The notes: generated from the sequence alone by a model not told the origin. DNA of 64,000 bases from JASLDZ01 sp964244065 (GCA_964244065.1 CAXTHH010000001.1:434001-498000); one strand, 5' to 3'; shown: positions 22,026 to 31,155, counted from the stretch's first letter. Numbers and translations are program-made.

Positions 22026-22630
22026 GTTCTCCGGCCCTGACGGTCCCGGCCTCGGGTCTCGTCACCAGCGGCGGCGAACCGCTGAGCGCGGGCTTCGCCA
22101 TGCGCGCCAGCGTGGAGGGCTACGATCCGCGCATCCACGACCCGTTCCTGGACAAGCTGAACGGCGAGCTGGTCGGCAAGGGCTTCGTCACCGCCGCCCT
22201 GGACGACGTGATCACCTGGGCGCGCACCGGTTCGCTGATGTGGATGACCTTCGGCCTGGCGTGCTGCGCGGTGGAGATGATGCACACCTCCATGCCGCGC
22301 TACGACGCCGAGCGATTCGGCATGGCCCCGCGCGCCAGTCCCCGACAGAGCGACCTGATGATCGTGGCCGGCACCCTGACCAACAAGATGGCTCCCGCCC
22401 TGCGCAAGGTCTACGACCAGATGCCGGAGCCCCGGTACGTGCTCTCCATGGGCAGTTGCGCGAACGGGGGAGGGTACTACCACTACAGCTACAGCGTCGT
22501 CCGCGGGTGCGACCGCATCGTGCCGGTGGACGTCTATGTGCCGGGCTGTCCGCCGACGGCCGAGGCGCTGCTTTACGGCCTTCTGCAGCTGCAGAAGAAG
22601 ATCCGCCGCACCGGGACGATCGATCGATGA
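22016..22630 (+). CDS. nuoB: NADH-quinone oxidoreductase subunit B (N2 cluster subunit)
   Basis: 204 residues from the ATG at 22016 (MGVSSPALTVP). An apparent longer frame upstream is a shadow of nuoA. The cysteine ligands of cluster N2 are visible: the adjacent pair in FGLACCAVEM, the one in SMGSCANGG and the one in VPGCPPTAEALLYGLLQLQ. It passes electrons to quinone at the junction of the arms. The N-terminal 35 residues are a variable extension. Its stop overlaps nuoC (ATGA). Confidence 0.96.
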   Translation: MGVSSPALTVPASGLVTSGGEPLSAGFAMRASVEGYDPRIHDPFLDKLNGELVGKGFVTAALDDVITWARTGSLMWMTFGLACCAVEMMHTSMPRYDAERFGMAPRASPRQSDLMIVAGTLTNKMAPALRKVYDQMPEPRYVLSMGSCANGGGYYHYSYSVVRGCDRIVPVDVYVPGCPPTAEALLYGLLQLQKKIRRTGTIDR

Positions 22631-23349
22631 GCGACGCGCCCCCCGTGCTCGCGCCCGAGCCCGACAAGTCGGCGGCGACGGTCGTCTCCGAGCGGCTGGC
22701 CGAGCTCGGCCGCGCGATCGTGGCCGACTCGGCCGGCGCGGCGGTGAGCTGGCACGTGGCGTTCGGCGACCTGACGATCGTGGCCGCCGCTCCCCGTATC
22801 GGCGAGCTCCTGACCACGCTGCGCGACAGCCGCGCGTTCGAGCTGCACCAGCTGATCGACCTGTGCGGGGCCGACTACCCTGAGCGCCAGCGTCGGTTCG
22901 ACGTGGTCTACCACCTGCTCAGCTACACCAAGAACGTACGCGTGCGGATCAAGATCGAGACGGATGAGGACACGCCCGTGCCCTCCGTCGTCGACGTCTT
23001 TCCCAACGCCGACTGGTACGAGCGCGAGGCGTTCGACATGTTCGGGATCTTCTTCGAGGGCCACCCCGACCTGCGCCGCATCCTCACCGACTACGGCTTC
23101 CACGGCCACCCGCTGCGCAAGGACTTCCCGATGACCGGGTACGTCGAGGTGCGCTACGACGAGGCGCTGAAGCGCGTCGTGTACGAGCCCACCAAGCTCC
23201 CGCAGGAGTTCCGGATGTTCGACTTTCTCTCCCCGTGGGAGGGCGACCGCACGAACATGCCCGGCACCGGCTATCCCTACATCCTGCCCGGCGACGAGAA
23301 GGGCTCCACGCCCGACCAGAAGCTGGCCGACACGCGCAAGACGAGCTGA
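22627..23349 (+). CDS. nuoC: NADH-quinone oxidoreductase subunit C
   Basis: 240 residues starting MSDAPPVLAPEPDKSAATVV. The 30-kDa subunit signature is clear: ADYPERQRRFDVVYHLLS, then VFPNADWYEREAFDMFGIFFEGHPDLRRILTDYGFHGHPLRKDFP. It is a peripheral-arm subunit that packs against NuoD and NuoB and has no cofactor. nuoC and nuoD are separate here, not fused as in E. coli. nuoD starts 3 bases after its stop. Confidence 0.96.
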   Translation: MSDAPPVLAPEPDKSAATVVSERLAELGRAIVADSAGAAVSWHVAFGDLTIVAAAPRIGELLTTLRDSRAFELHQLIDLCGADYPERQRRFDVVYHLLSYTKNVRVRIKIETDEDTPVPSVVDVFPNADWYEREAFDMFGIFFEGHPDLRRILTDYGFHGHPLRKDFPMTGYVEVRYDEALKRVVYEPTKLPQEFRMFDFLSPWEGDRTNMPGTGYPYILPGDEKGSTPDQKLADTRKTS

Positions 23350-23351
23350 GC

Positions 23352-24608
23352 ATGGCCGCTGACGACGCCGGCGGGCTGGCCACCATCCAGCCGCAGCCCG
23401 AGACCAGCCTGGAGGGCGCCGGGCCGCACGAGACGCCCGTCCGCCACTTCAACATCAACTTCGGCCCGCAGCACCCGGCGGCGCACGGCGTGCTGCGCCT
23501 GGTGCTGGAGCTGGACGGCGAGGTCGTGGAGCGGGTCGATCCGCACATCGGCCTGCTGCACCGCGGCACCGAGAAGCTGATGGAGTGGCGGCCCTACCTT
23601 CAGACCATCCCCTACTTCGACCGCCTCGACTACGTGGCGCCGATGAACCAGGAGCACACCTACGTGCTCGCCCTGGAGCGGATGCTGGGCGTGGACGTGC
23701 CGATCCGCGGCCAGCTGATCCGCGTGCTGTTCGACGAGATCGGCCGCGTCCTCAGCCATATCCTCAACGTCACCACCCAGGCGATGGACGTCGGCGCGCT
23801 CACCCCGCCGCTATGGGGCTTCGAGGAGCGCGAGAAGCTGATGATCTTCTACGAGCGCGCGTCGGGCGCCCGGCTTCACGCCAACTACTTCCGCGTGGGC
23901 GGCGTGCACCAGGACCTGCCGCCGGCGCTGATCGATGACATCGACGACTGGTGCGACCACTTCGAGCGCCCGCTGAACGACATCGACAAGCTCGTCACCG
24001 GCAACCGCATCTTCAAGTCGCGCAACGTCGACATCGGCGTCGTGTCGAAGGAGGAGGCGATCCGCCGCGGCTTCACCGGCGTGATGCTGCGCGGCTCGGA
24101 CGTGGCGTGGGACCTGCGCAAGTCGCAGCCCTACGACTGCTACGCCGAGATGGACTTCGACGTTCCCGTCGGGAAGAACGGCGACTGCTACGACCGCTAT
24201 CTCGTCCGCATGGAGGAGATGCGTCAGTCCGTCCGCATCATGAAGCAGTGCATCGCGCGCCTGCGGAAGACGCCGGGGCCCGTGCTGACGGAGGACGGCA
24301 AGGTGGCGCCGCCGCGTCGGGCCGACATGAAGCGCTCGATGGAGGCGCTGATCCACCACTTCAAGCTCTACACCGAGGGTTTCCACGTGCCCGCCGGCGA
24401 GATCTACGCCGCCACCGAGGCGCCCAAGGGCGAGTTCGGCGTCTACCTGGTCAGCGACGGCGGCAACAAGCCCTACCGCTGCAAGATCCGCGCGCCCGGC
24501 TTCCCGCACCTGGAGGCCATGGACTGGATGAACCGCGGCCACATGCTGGCCGACGTGTCGGCGATCCTGGGATCGCTGGACATCGTGTTCGGGGAGATCG
24601 ACCGATGA
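23352..24608 (+). CDS. nuoD: NADH-quinone oxidoreductase subunit D
   Basis: 418 residues from the ATG at 23352 (MAADDAGGLATIQPQPE); the N-terminal 30 residues are a variable tail. The 49-kDa signatures NFGPQHPAAHGVLRLVLELDGEVV, HRGTEKLMEWR and LPYFDRLDY-like IPYFDRLDYVAPMNQEH form the quinone pocket, including the HP loop. The C terminus ends DIVFGEIDR, as usual. Its TGA overlaps the ATG of the next gene, an unassigned membrane protein. Confidence 0.96.
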   Translation: MAADDAGGLATIQPQPETSLEGAGPHETPVRHFNINFGPQHPAAHGVLRLVLELDGEVVERVDPHIGLLHRGTEKLMEWRPYLQTIPYFDRLDYVAPMNQEHTYVLALERMLGVDVPIRGQLIRVLFDEIGRVLSHILNVTTQAMDVGALTPPLWGFEEREKLMIFYERASGARLHANYFRVGGVHQDLPPALIDDIDDWCDHFERPLNDIDKLVTGNRIFKSRNVDIGVVSKEEAIRRGFTGVMLRGSDVAWDLRKSQPYDCYAEMDFDVPVGKNGDCYDRYLVRMEEMRQSVRIMKQCIARLRKTPGPVLTEDGKVAPPRRADMKRSMEALIHHFKLYTEGFHVPAGEIYAATEAPKGEFGVYLVSDGGNKPYRCKIRAPGFPHLEAMDWMNRGHMLADVSAILGSLDIVFGEIDR

Positions 24609-25015
24609 GCGGCCTGTGGGTCCGGCCCGAGCTGTCCGAGGGCCACTGGACGCTGTTCGCCGTGTTCCTGGGCGTGAGCGTGGCGTGGCAGCTGCTGACC
24701 TCGCCGCGCCGCCGCCGCGCCATGGGCGTGACGCGCTTCGCCCTGGCCAGCGCCATCGTCTCCTCCATCCCGCTGGCGGCCCTGCTGATCGTGCGCGCCG
24801 GCTTCCGGGAGGCCTTCCTGGACGAGGGCTACGGCTGGTGGTCGGCGCTGTGGCTCAGCCTGCTGTGGATGGGCGTATTCACCCTCGGCGCCCGCTTCCT
24901 GGTGCGCCGGCTGCCGCCGACCTCCTGGCTGCTGGCCGACCTCAAGCTCGCCAAGAACGCCGCCTGGCGCGAGTTCCTGGGCGTCTCGCCCCGCACGCGC
25001 GGCGCGCGCGCCTGA
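24605..25015 (+). CDS. Unassigned membrane protein inside the nuo operon
   Basis: 136 residues starting MSGLWVRPELSEGHWTLF, overlapping the nuoD stop by 4 bases. Three hydrophobic segments are visible: about 16-33 (FAVFLGVSVAWQLLT), 45-66 (FALASAIVSSIPLAALLIV) and 78-100 (WWSALWLSLLWMGVFTLGARFLV), with a basic C-terminal tail. I do not recognise a family. The strict coupling to nuoD and the place before nuoE suggest a complex I accessory or assembly role, but nothing in the sequence proves it. Confidence 0.7.
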   Translation: MSGLWVRPELSEGHWTLFAVFLGVSVAWQLLTSPRRRRAMGVTRFALASAIVSSIPLAALLIVRAGFREAFLDEGYGWWSALWLSLLWMGVFTLGARFLVRRLPPTSWLLADLKLAKNAAWREFLGVSPRTRGARA

Positions 25016-25033
25016 TCCGGTAGCCGTCCCCGC

Positions 25034-25705
25034 ATGTCCGTCCGCCGTCTCTCCGCCGTCCAGCCCGCCAGCTTCGCCTTCACCCCGGAGACCCGGGAGC
25101 AGGTGGACGGGTGGCTGGCCAAGTTCCCTCCGCACCGCCGCCAGTCGGGGTCGATCCCGATCCTGTGGCTCGTGCAGAAGCAGGAGGGCTGGGTCAGCGA
25201 GCCCGCGATCCGCGTGGTGGCCGAGCTCCTGGGCATGCCGGTGATCCGCGTGCTGGAGGTGGCCACCTTCTACACCATGTTCCAGCTGGAGCCGGTGGGC
25301 CGCGCCGCCCTGATCCAGGTGTGCGGCACCACGCCCTGCATGCTGCGCGGCGCGGGCGAGCTGATGGACCGCTGCCGACGCGACATCGGCCCGCGCGACA
25401 AGCTCAGCGCCGACGGCCTGTTCACCTGGCAGGAGGTCGAGTGCCTGGGCGCCTGCGCCAACGCGCCCATGGCCCAGATCAACGACTTCTACTTCGAGGA
25501 CCTGTCGGCCGACGACATGGGCGCGATCATCGCCGAGTTCCGCGCCGGCGGCGCGCCCGAGCGGGGCTCGCGCCGCGGGCGGACCAGTTCGGAGCCGGAG
25601 GGCGGGGCGCTGACGCTCACCGACCCCGCCCTCTACGACGGGTCGGCGGCCGAGCCGATCACCCTGCCGAACCGCCCCGTGCCGCAGCCGGAGCCGGCGG
25701 CTTGA
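25034..25705 (+). CDS. nuoE: NADH-quinone oxidoreductase subunit E
   Basis: 223 residues. The thioredoxin-like [2Fe-2S] subunit has its ligands in VCGTTPCMLRG and VECLGACANAPM. The FTPETREQVDGWLAKFPPHRR opening and ILWLVQKQEGWV block are typical. A tail of about 50 residues after AEFRAGG (ending PNRPVPQPEPAA) is low-complexity, as in many alphaproteobacterial homologues. It forms the NADH-dehydrogenase module with NuoF and NuoG. The 97 bases to nuoF are the longest gap in this part of the operon and hold no clear signal. Confidence 0.95.
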   Translation: MSVRRLSAVQPASFAFTPETREQVDGWLAKFPPHRRQSGSIPILWLVQKQEGWVSEPAIRVVAELLGMPVIRVLEVATFYTMFQLEPVGRAALIQVCGTTPCMLRGAGELMDRCRRDIGPRDKLSADGLFTWQEVECLGACANAPMAQINDFYFEDLSADDMGAIIAEFRAGGAPERGSRRGRTSSEPEGGALTLTDPALYDGSAAEPITLPNRPVPQPEPAA

Positions 25706-25802
25706 TCCCTGTTGTCTTCAAGGCGTTTGCAGTCGCTTCCCGCGGCGAGCGGCGCTACATCCCCGCCCACGGCGCGTCCTCCCCCCGCGCCAGAGTCTGA
25801 GC

Positions 25803-27122
25803 ATGGTCGGCATTCTCCAGGACAAGGACCGCATCTTCACCAACCTCTACGGCCTCCAGGACTGGGGGCTCGAGGGGGCGAAGCGGCGCGGCGCGTGGAA
25901 CGGCACGGCCGACATGCTGGCCTGCGGCGGCCCGTGGCTGATCGACCAGATCAAGGCCAGCGGCCTGCGCGGTCGCGGCGGCGCCGGCTTCGGCACCGGG
26001 CTCAAGTGGTCGTTCATGCCCAAGGAGGTGAAGGACGGCCGCCCGCACTACCTCGTGGTCAACGCCGACGAGAGCGAGCCCGGCACCTGCAAGGACCGGG
26101 AGATCATGCGGCACGACCCGCACCTGCTTGTCGAAGGCTGCCTGATCGCCAGCTTCGCCATGCAGGCGCACACCTGCTACATCTACGTCCGCGGCGAGTA
26201 CGTGCTGGAGCGCCAGCGGCTCGAGGCGGCGATCAAACAGGCCTACGAGGCCAGGCTGATCGGCCCCGGCAACATCCACGGGTGGGACTTCGACCTCTAC
26301 GTCTCCCACGGCGCCGGCGCCTACATCTGCGGCGAGGAGACCGCGCTTCTGGAGTCGCTGGAGGGCAAGAAGGGCCAGCCGCGGCTGAAGCCTCCCTTCC
26401 CGGCGGGCTCGGGCCTCTACGGCTGCCCGACCACGGTGAACAACGTGGAGTCGATCGCGGTGGTGGGCACGATCCTGCGCCGCGGCGCGGGCTGGTTCTC
26501 CGGCTTCGGCCGGCCGAACAACACCGGCACCAAGGTGATGAGCATCTCCGGCCATGTGGAGCGGCCCTGCAACGTCGAGGAGGCCATGAGCATCCCGCTG
26601 AAGCAGCTCCTGGAGGAGCACTGCGGCGGCGTGCGCGGCGGCTGGGGCAACCTGAAGGCGGTGATCCCCGGGGGCTCCTCGGTGCCCATGATCCCGGCCG
26701 AGCAGGCCGAGACCGCGCTGATGGACTTCGACAGCCTGCGCGAGCTGCGCAGCGGCCTCGGCACCGCGGCGGTGATCGTCATGGACAAGTCCACCGACCT
26801 GGTCCGCGCCATCGCCCGCATCGCCTACTTCTACAAGCACGAGAGCTGCGGCCAGTGCACGCCCTGCCGCGAGGGCACCGGCTGGATGTGGCGCGTGCTG
26901 GAGCGCATGGCCCGCGGCGAGGCCGAGATGCGGGAGATCGACACGCTGCTGGACGTCGCCAGCCAGGTGGAGGGCCACACCATCTGCGCCCTGGGCGACG
27001 CGGCCGCCTGGCCGATCCAGGGCCTGTTCCGCCACTTCCGCCGCGAGGTGGAGGACCGCATCGGCTCCTACCGCACCGGCCGCCCCCACGTGCAGGGCTC
27101 GGCCCTGCTGGCGGCGGAGTAG
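25803..27122 (+). CDS. nuoF: NADH-quinone oxidoreductase subunit F
   Basis: 439 residues starting MVGILQDKDRIFTNLYGLQD. FMN and NADH binding motifs are seen: GLRGRGGAGFGTGLKWSF, VVNADESEPGTCKDREIM and AYICGEETALLESLEG. The N3 [4Fe-4S] ligands are in ESCGQCTPCREGTGWMW, with the fourth Cys in HTICALGDAAAWP. This is the NADH-oxidising subunit of complex I. Four bases separate it from the small coiled-coil gene that follows. Confidence 0.97.
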   Translation: MVGILQDKDRIFTNLYGLQDWGLEGAKRRGAWNGTADMLACGGPWLIDQIKASGLRGRGGAGFGTGLKWSFMPKEVKDGRPHYLVVNADESEPGTCKDREIMRHDPHLLVEGCLIASFAMQAHTCYIYVRGEYVLERQRLEAAIKQAYEARLIGPGNIHGWDFDLYVSHGAGAYICGEETALLESLEGKKGQPRLKPPFPAGSGLYGCPTTVNNVESIAVVGTILRRGAGWFSGFGRPNNTGTKVMSISGHVERPCNVEEAMSIPLKQLLEEHCGGVRGGWGNLKAVIPGGSSVPMIPAEQAETALMDFDSLRELRSGLGTAAVIVMDKSTDLVRAIARIAYFYKHESCGQCTPCREGTGWMWRVLERMARGEAEMREIDTLLDVASQVEGHTICALGDAAAWPIQGLFRHFRREVEDRIGSYRTGRPHVQGSALLAAE

Positions 27123-27126
27123 GGCG

Positions 27127-27399
27127 ATGGCCGAGCCGAACTGGGAGCTTCTTGAGGCCGTGCTTCGGCAGCTTCAGGCAGACGTGTCCGAGATCAAGCA
27201 GAAGCAGGTCGCGCACGACAAGCGCTTCGACGCCGTCGACAAACAGCTGCGCGATATCGAGACCGAGGTCACCCACTCACTTGGCCTCGGCACGGCGTCG
27301 CTGACGCGCATGCGCGTTGCGACGGACAAGGTGGACGACTTCGCTGGCCGCCTTGAGGAACTCACCACGCGCGTCAAGGCGCTTGAGGACGCCCGCTAG
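27127..27399 (+). CDS. Small coiled-coil protein between nuoF and nuoG
   Basis: 90 residues starting MAEPNWELLEAVLRQLQADV. Most of the chain has heptad-like character (LRQLQADVSEIKQKQ, AVDKQLRDIETEV, GRLEELTTRVKALED), with a short break (HSLGLGTASLTRMR). No membrane segment or signal is present. It begins four bases after nuoF, and its TAG overlaps the GTG of nuoG (TAGTG). No standard complex I subunit matches. It may be an inserted gene that kept translational coupling; its function is unknown. Confidence 0.7.
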   Translation: MAEPNWELLEAVLRQLQADVSEIKQKQVAHDKRFDAVDKQLRDIETEVTHSLGLGTASLTRMRVATDKVDDFAGRLEELTTRVKALEDAR

Positions 27400-29462
27400 T
27401 GCCCACAGCCAAGGTCAACGGCGTTGAGGTCGAGTTCGAGCCCGGCATGACGGTGTTGCAGGTGGCCGAGCGCGCCGGCGTGGAGATTCCGCGCTTCTGC
27501 TACCACGAGCGCCTGTCCATCGCCGGCAACTGCCGCATGTGCCTGGTGGAGGTGAAGCCCGGGCCGCCCAAGCCGCAGGCCAGCTGCGCGCTGCCCGCCG
27601 CCGACAAGCAGGAGATCTTCACCGACACGCCCATGGTGCGGAAGGCCCGAAACGGGGTGATGGAGTTCCTGCTGATCAACCACCCGCTCGACTGCCCGAT
27701 CTGCGACCAGGGCGGCGAGTGCGACCTGCAGGACCAGGCGCTGGGCTACGGCCGCGACGACACCCGCTATGTGGAGAATAAGCGGGCCGTCGAAGAGAAG
27801 TTCATGGGCCCGCTCATCAAGACGGTGATGACGCGGTGCATCCAGTGCACCCGCTGCGTGCGCTTCGCCACCGAGGTGGCGGGCGTGCCCGAGCTCGGCA
27901 TGACCGGCCGCGGCGAGGACGCGGAGATCACCACCTACCTCGAGCAGGCGGTCACCACCGAGCTCTCCGGCAACCTCGTGGACGTGTGCCCGGTGGGCGC
28001 GCTCACCTCGCGGCCCTACGCCTTCAACGCCCGGCCGTGGGAGCTGAAGAAGACCGAGAGCATCGACGTGCATGACGCGCTGGGCGCGGCCATCCGCGTC
28101 GACGCCAAGGGGCCGGAGGTGATGCGCATCCAGCCCCGCGTGAACGAGGCCGTCAACGAGGAGTGGCTGGCCGACAAGAGCCGTCATTCCACCGACGGCC
28201 TCATGCGCCAGCGGCTGGACCGACCCTACGTGCGGATCGACGGCAGGCTGCGCCCGGCCAGCTGGGCGCAGGCTTTCGCGGCCGTGGCGGGCAAGCTGCG
28301 CGCGACCGCGCCCGAGCGCGTCGGCGTGATCGCCGGCGACCTCTGCGCCGCCGAGGAGATGAAGGCGGCGCTGGACCTCTTCACCCGGCTCGGCGTCAGG
28401 AACCTCGACTGCCGGCAGGACGGGGCCAAGCTGGGCGCCGGCCCGCGTGCGAGCTGGCTCTTCAACAGCACGATCGCCGGTGTCGAGGATGCGGACGTGG
28501 CGCTGCTGGTGGGGACCAATCCCCGCCTGGAGGCGCCGCTGCTGAACGCGCGGCTCCGCAAGGGCTGGCTGCAGGGCAAGACGCGCATCGGCCTGGTCGG
28601 GCCGCACACGGAGCTCAGCTACCCGCACGAGCATCTGGGCGCGGGGCCGGACAGCCTGCGCGCCCTGGGCGACACCGAGTTCGGCCGCGCCTTCGCGGCG
28701 GCCAGGCGGCCGATGATCGTCCTGGGCGCCGGGGCGCTCACCCGGGCCGATGGCGCGGCGGTGGCCGCCCTGGCCGCCGGCCTCGCGCCCGGCCTGGTGG
28801 CCGAGGGCTGGAACGGGATCAACGTGCTGCACACGGCGGCCAGCCGCGTGGGCGGGCTCGACATGGGATTCATCCCGCGCGAGGGCGGGCTCGATACGGC
28901 CGGCATGCTGCGGCCCGGCGCCCTGGACGTTCTGTACCTGCTCGCGGCCGACGAGATCGACACGGCCGCGATCGGGCGCGACACCTTCGTGGTCTACCAG
29001 GGCCACCACGGCGACGCGGGCGCCAACCGGGCGGACGTGATCCTGCCGGGCGCGACCTACACCGAGAAGCCCGGGACCTACGTCAACACCGAGGGCCGGG
29101 TGCAGCTGGCCATGCGCGCCGTGTTCCCGAAGGGCGAGGCCAAGGAGGACTGGACCATCCTGCGCGCCCTCTCCGCCGAGCTGGGCGCCACGCTGCCCTA
29201 CGACTCGCTGGACGAGCTGCGCGCGACGCTGATGGCCGACCACCCAACCTTCGCGGCGGTGGACTATGTGCAGGGCCCGCTGCACGCGCCGCCGGTGGAT
29301 GCGGCCTCGCTGTTCGCGGCGGGGGAGGTGGCCTCCGATCCCTTCCGCCCGACGATCGTGGACTACTACCAGACCAACCCGATTGCCCGCGCGAGCGTGA
29401 CCATGGCCGAGTGCTCGCAGCTCGCGGCCGGCCGCCGCGCCCAGCTGATCGCGGCGGAGTGA
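27399..29462 (+). CDS. nuoG: NADH-quinone oxidoreductase subunit G
   Basis: 687 residues from a GTG at 27399 sharing its G with the preceding TAG. Cluster ligands appear in order: the N-terminal [2Fe-2S] set (PRFCYHERLSIAGNCRMCLVEV, then SCALP), the His/Cys set HPLDCPICDQGGECDLQD, and CIQCTRCVRF with VDVCPVGALTS. The molybdopterin-oxidoreductase-like C-terminal part follows and lacks a cofactor. It relays electrons from NuoF to NuoI. nuoH begins 4 bases after its stop. Confidence 0.97.
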   Translation: MPTAKVNGVEVEFEPGMTVLQVAERAGVEIPRFCYHERLSIAGNCRMCLVEVKPGPPKPQASCALPAADKQEIFTDTPMVRKARNGVMEFLLINHPLDCPICDQGGECDLQDQALGYGRDDTRYVENKRAVEEKFMGPLIKTVMTRCIQCTRCVRFATEVAGVPELGMTGRGEDAEITTYLEQAVTTELSGNLVDVCPVGALTSRPYAFNARPWELKKTESIDVHDALGAAIRVDAKGPEVMRIQPRVNEAVNEEWLADKSRHSTDGLMRQRLDRPYVRIDGRLRPASWAQAFAAVAGKLRATAPERVGVIAGDLCAAEEMKAALDLFTRLGVRNLDCRQDGAKLGAGPRASWLFNSTIAGVEDADVALLVGTNPRLEAPLLNARLRKGWLQGKTRIGLVGPHTELSYPHEHLGAGPDSLRALGDTEFGRAFAAARRPMIVLGAGALTRADGAAVAALAAGLAPGLVAEGWNGINVLHTAASRVGGLDMGFIPREGGLDTAGMLRPGALDVLYLLAADEIDTAAIGRDTFVVYQGHHGDAGANRADVILPGATYTEKPGTYVNTEGRVQLAMRAVFPKGEAKEDWTILRALSAELGATLPYDSLDELRATLMADHPTFAAVDYVQGPLHAPPVDAASLFAAGEVASDPFRPTIVDYYQTNPIARASVTMAECSQLAAGRRAQLIAAE

Positions 29463-29466
29463 GCGC

Positions 29467-30534
29467 GTGAACGCCTGGACCACGCCCTGGGGCTGGACGC
29501 TGCTGACGCTCGGCCAGGTGCTGCTGTTCGTGGCGGCGGTGCTGGTCAGCCTCGCCTTCCTGCTGCTGGCCGACCGGAAGATCTGGGCCGGCGTGCAGAT
29601 GCGCAAGGGCCCGAACCAGGTCGGGCCGTTCGGCCTGATGCAGTCCTTCGCCGACTTCCTGAAGTTCGTGCTGAAGGAGATCACCATCCCGGCGGGAGCT
29701 GACAAGTTCGTCTTCCTGCTCGCGCCGATGATGAGCTTCGTGCTGGCCTTCATCGGCTGGGCGGTTATCCCCGCCGGGCCCGGCTGGGTGATCGCCAACC
29801 TGAACGTCGGCATCCTCTACCTGCTCGGCGTGAGCTCGCTCGGCGTCTACGGCATCATCATGGGCGGGTGGGCCTCCAACTCGAAGTACCCGTTCCTGGG
29901 CGGCCTGCGCTCGGCGGCGCAGATGGTGTCCTACGAGGTCTCCATCGGCCTGGTGATCATCAACGTGGTGCTGCTGGCCGGCTCCATGAACCTGTCCACC
30001 ATCGTCAACGCCCAGGGCGGCGGGTTCTGGAACTGGAACGTGCTGGGGGGAGGGGGGCTGCGCAACCTGATCCTGGCGCCCGTCATGATCGTGATGATGT
30101 GGGTGTTCTTCATCTCCGCCCTGGCCGAGACCAACCGACCGCCGTTCGATCTGCCCGAGGCGGAGAGCGAGCTCGTGGCCGGCTATCAGGTCGAGTACAG
30201 CTCCACGCCGTACTTGCTGTTCATGATCGGCGAGTACGCTAACATCGTCCTCATGTGCGCCATGATCAGCGTGCTGTTCTTCGGCGGCTGGCATGCGCCC
30301 TGGCCCGAGCCCTACCTGCAGAGCTGGTGGCCCTGGGCGGCGAGCCTCTGGGGCTTCGCCATCTTCGCCGTGAAGATCTGCTTCTGGTTCTTCATGATCG
30401 CCATGGTGAAGGCGATCGTGCCCCGCTACCGCTACGACCAGCTGATGCGTCTCGGCTGGAAGATCTTCCTGCCCACCTCGCTCGTCTGCGTGGCGCTGGT
30501 CGCCGCCTGGCGCGTGTTCGGCGTGCAGGCGTAA
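29467..30534 (+). CDS. nuoH: NADH-quinone oxidoreductase subunit H
   Basis: 355 residues from a GTG. It has eight or nine membrane helices. The signatures LLLADRKIWAGVQMRKGPNQVGPFGLMQ, SKYPFLGGLRSAAQMVSYEV and AETNRPPFDLPEAESELVAGYQVEYS are the conserved loops that shape the quinone chamber. It is the membrane anchor for the peripheral arm. A GAGCACCC spacer of 9 bases leads to nuoI. Confidence 0.97.
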   Translation: MNAWTTPWGWTLLTLGQVLLFVAAVLVSLAFLLLADRKIWAGVQMRKGPNQVGPFGLMQSFADFLKFVLKEITIPAGADKFVFLLAPMMSFVLAFIGWAVIPAGPGWVIANLNVGILYLLGVSSLGVYGIIMGGWASNSKYPFLGGLRSAAQMVSYEVSIGLVIINVVLLAGSMNLSTIVNAQGGGFWNWNVLGGGGLRNLILAPVMIVMMWVFFISALAETNRPPFDLPEAESELVAGYQVEYSSTPYLLFMIGEYANIVLMCAMISVLFFGGWHAPWPEPYLQSWWPWAASLWGFAIFAVKICFWFFMIAMVKAIVPRYRYDQLMRLGWKIFLPTSLVCVALVAAWRVFGVQA

Positions 30535-30543
30535 GGAGCACCC

Positions 30544-31041
30544 ATGGCTCTCGGAGCCCGTATCGCACAGGCCGCCAAGGGCGCGGCGTTGCTGGACTTC
30601 GCCGGGGCCTTCGGGCTCGCGATGAAGTACATGCTCAAGCCCAAGGCGACGATCTTCTACCCCAACGAGAAGGGACCGCTGTCGCCGCGCTTCCGCGGGG
30701 AGCATGCCCTGCGCCGCTATCCCAACGGCGAGGAGCGCTGCATCGCCTGCAAGCTGTGCGAGGCCGTGTGCCCCGCCCAGGCGATCGTGATCGACGCCGA
30801 GCCCCGCGCCGACGGCAGCCGCCGCACCACGCGCTACGACATCGACATGGTGAAGTGCATCTACTGCGGCTACTGCCAGGAGGCCTGCCCGGTGGACGCC
30901 ATCGTCGAGGGGCCGAACTTCGAGTTCTCCACCGAGACGCGCGAGGAGCTCTACTACGACAAGGAGCGCCTGCTGGCGAACGGCGACCGCTGGGAGCGCG
31001 AGATCGCCCGCAACCTCGAGATGGACGCGCCCTACCGCTGA
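30544..31041 (+). CDS. nuoI: NADH-quinone oxidoreductase subunit I
   Basis: 165 residues starting MALGARIAQAAKGAALLDFAG. Two classical [4Fe-4S] motifs, CIACKLCEAVCP and CIYCGYCQEACP, hold clusters N6a and N6b. The FRGEHALRRYPNGEERCIACK approach and the ELYYDKERLLANGDRWE C terminus are typical of the alphaproteobacterial/mitochondrial TYKY subunit. It is followed by 185 bases with a palindromic repeat, the only large break in the operon. Confidence 0.97.
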   Translation: MALGARIAQAAKGAALLDFAGAFGLAMKYMLKPKATIFYPNEKGPLSPRFRGEHALRRYPNGEERCIACKLCEAVCPAQAIVIDAEPRADGSRRTTRYDIDMVKCIYCGYCQEACPVDAIVEGPNFEFSTETREELYYDKERLLANGDRWEREIARNLEMDAPYR

Positions 31042-31052
31042 GCTCCTCCTCA

Positions 31053-31155
31053 GCTCATCCCCGCAATGCGGGGACCTGGACTTGTTTCTTTGGCCCCGCG
31101 CACGACGGCTGAGGACCGGTTGCAAGCCTGGGTCCCCGCATTCGCGGGGATGAGC
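31053..31155. repeat. Intergenic palindromic repeat, copy 1 (between nuoI and nuoJ)
   Basis: It begins with a small hairpin, GCTCATCCCCGC-AAT-GCGGGGACC, and ends with its inverse, GGTCCCCGC-ATTC-GCGGGGATGAGC, around about 55 bases of unrelated sequence. Related copies lie at 37214, 40579 and (diverged) 44803 and 56914. It could attenuate or stabilise the nuo transcript. The following 71 bases up to nuoJ hold no recognised signal. Confidence 0.8.

Noticed and set aside
27396..29813. An 805-codon minus-strand open frame opposite nuoG-nuoH
   Set aside because: It is a shadow of conserved complex I genes with no recognisable domain.
31053..31155. Palindromic repeats considered as a CRISPR array
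   Set aside because: The copies are kilobases apart, differ in sequence, are themselves inverted pairs, and lack regular spacers or cas genes.
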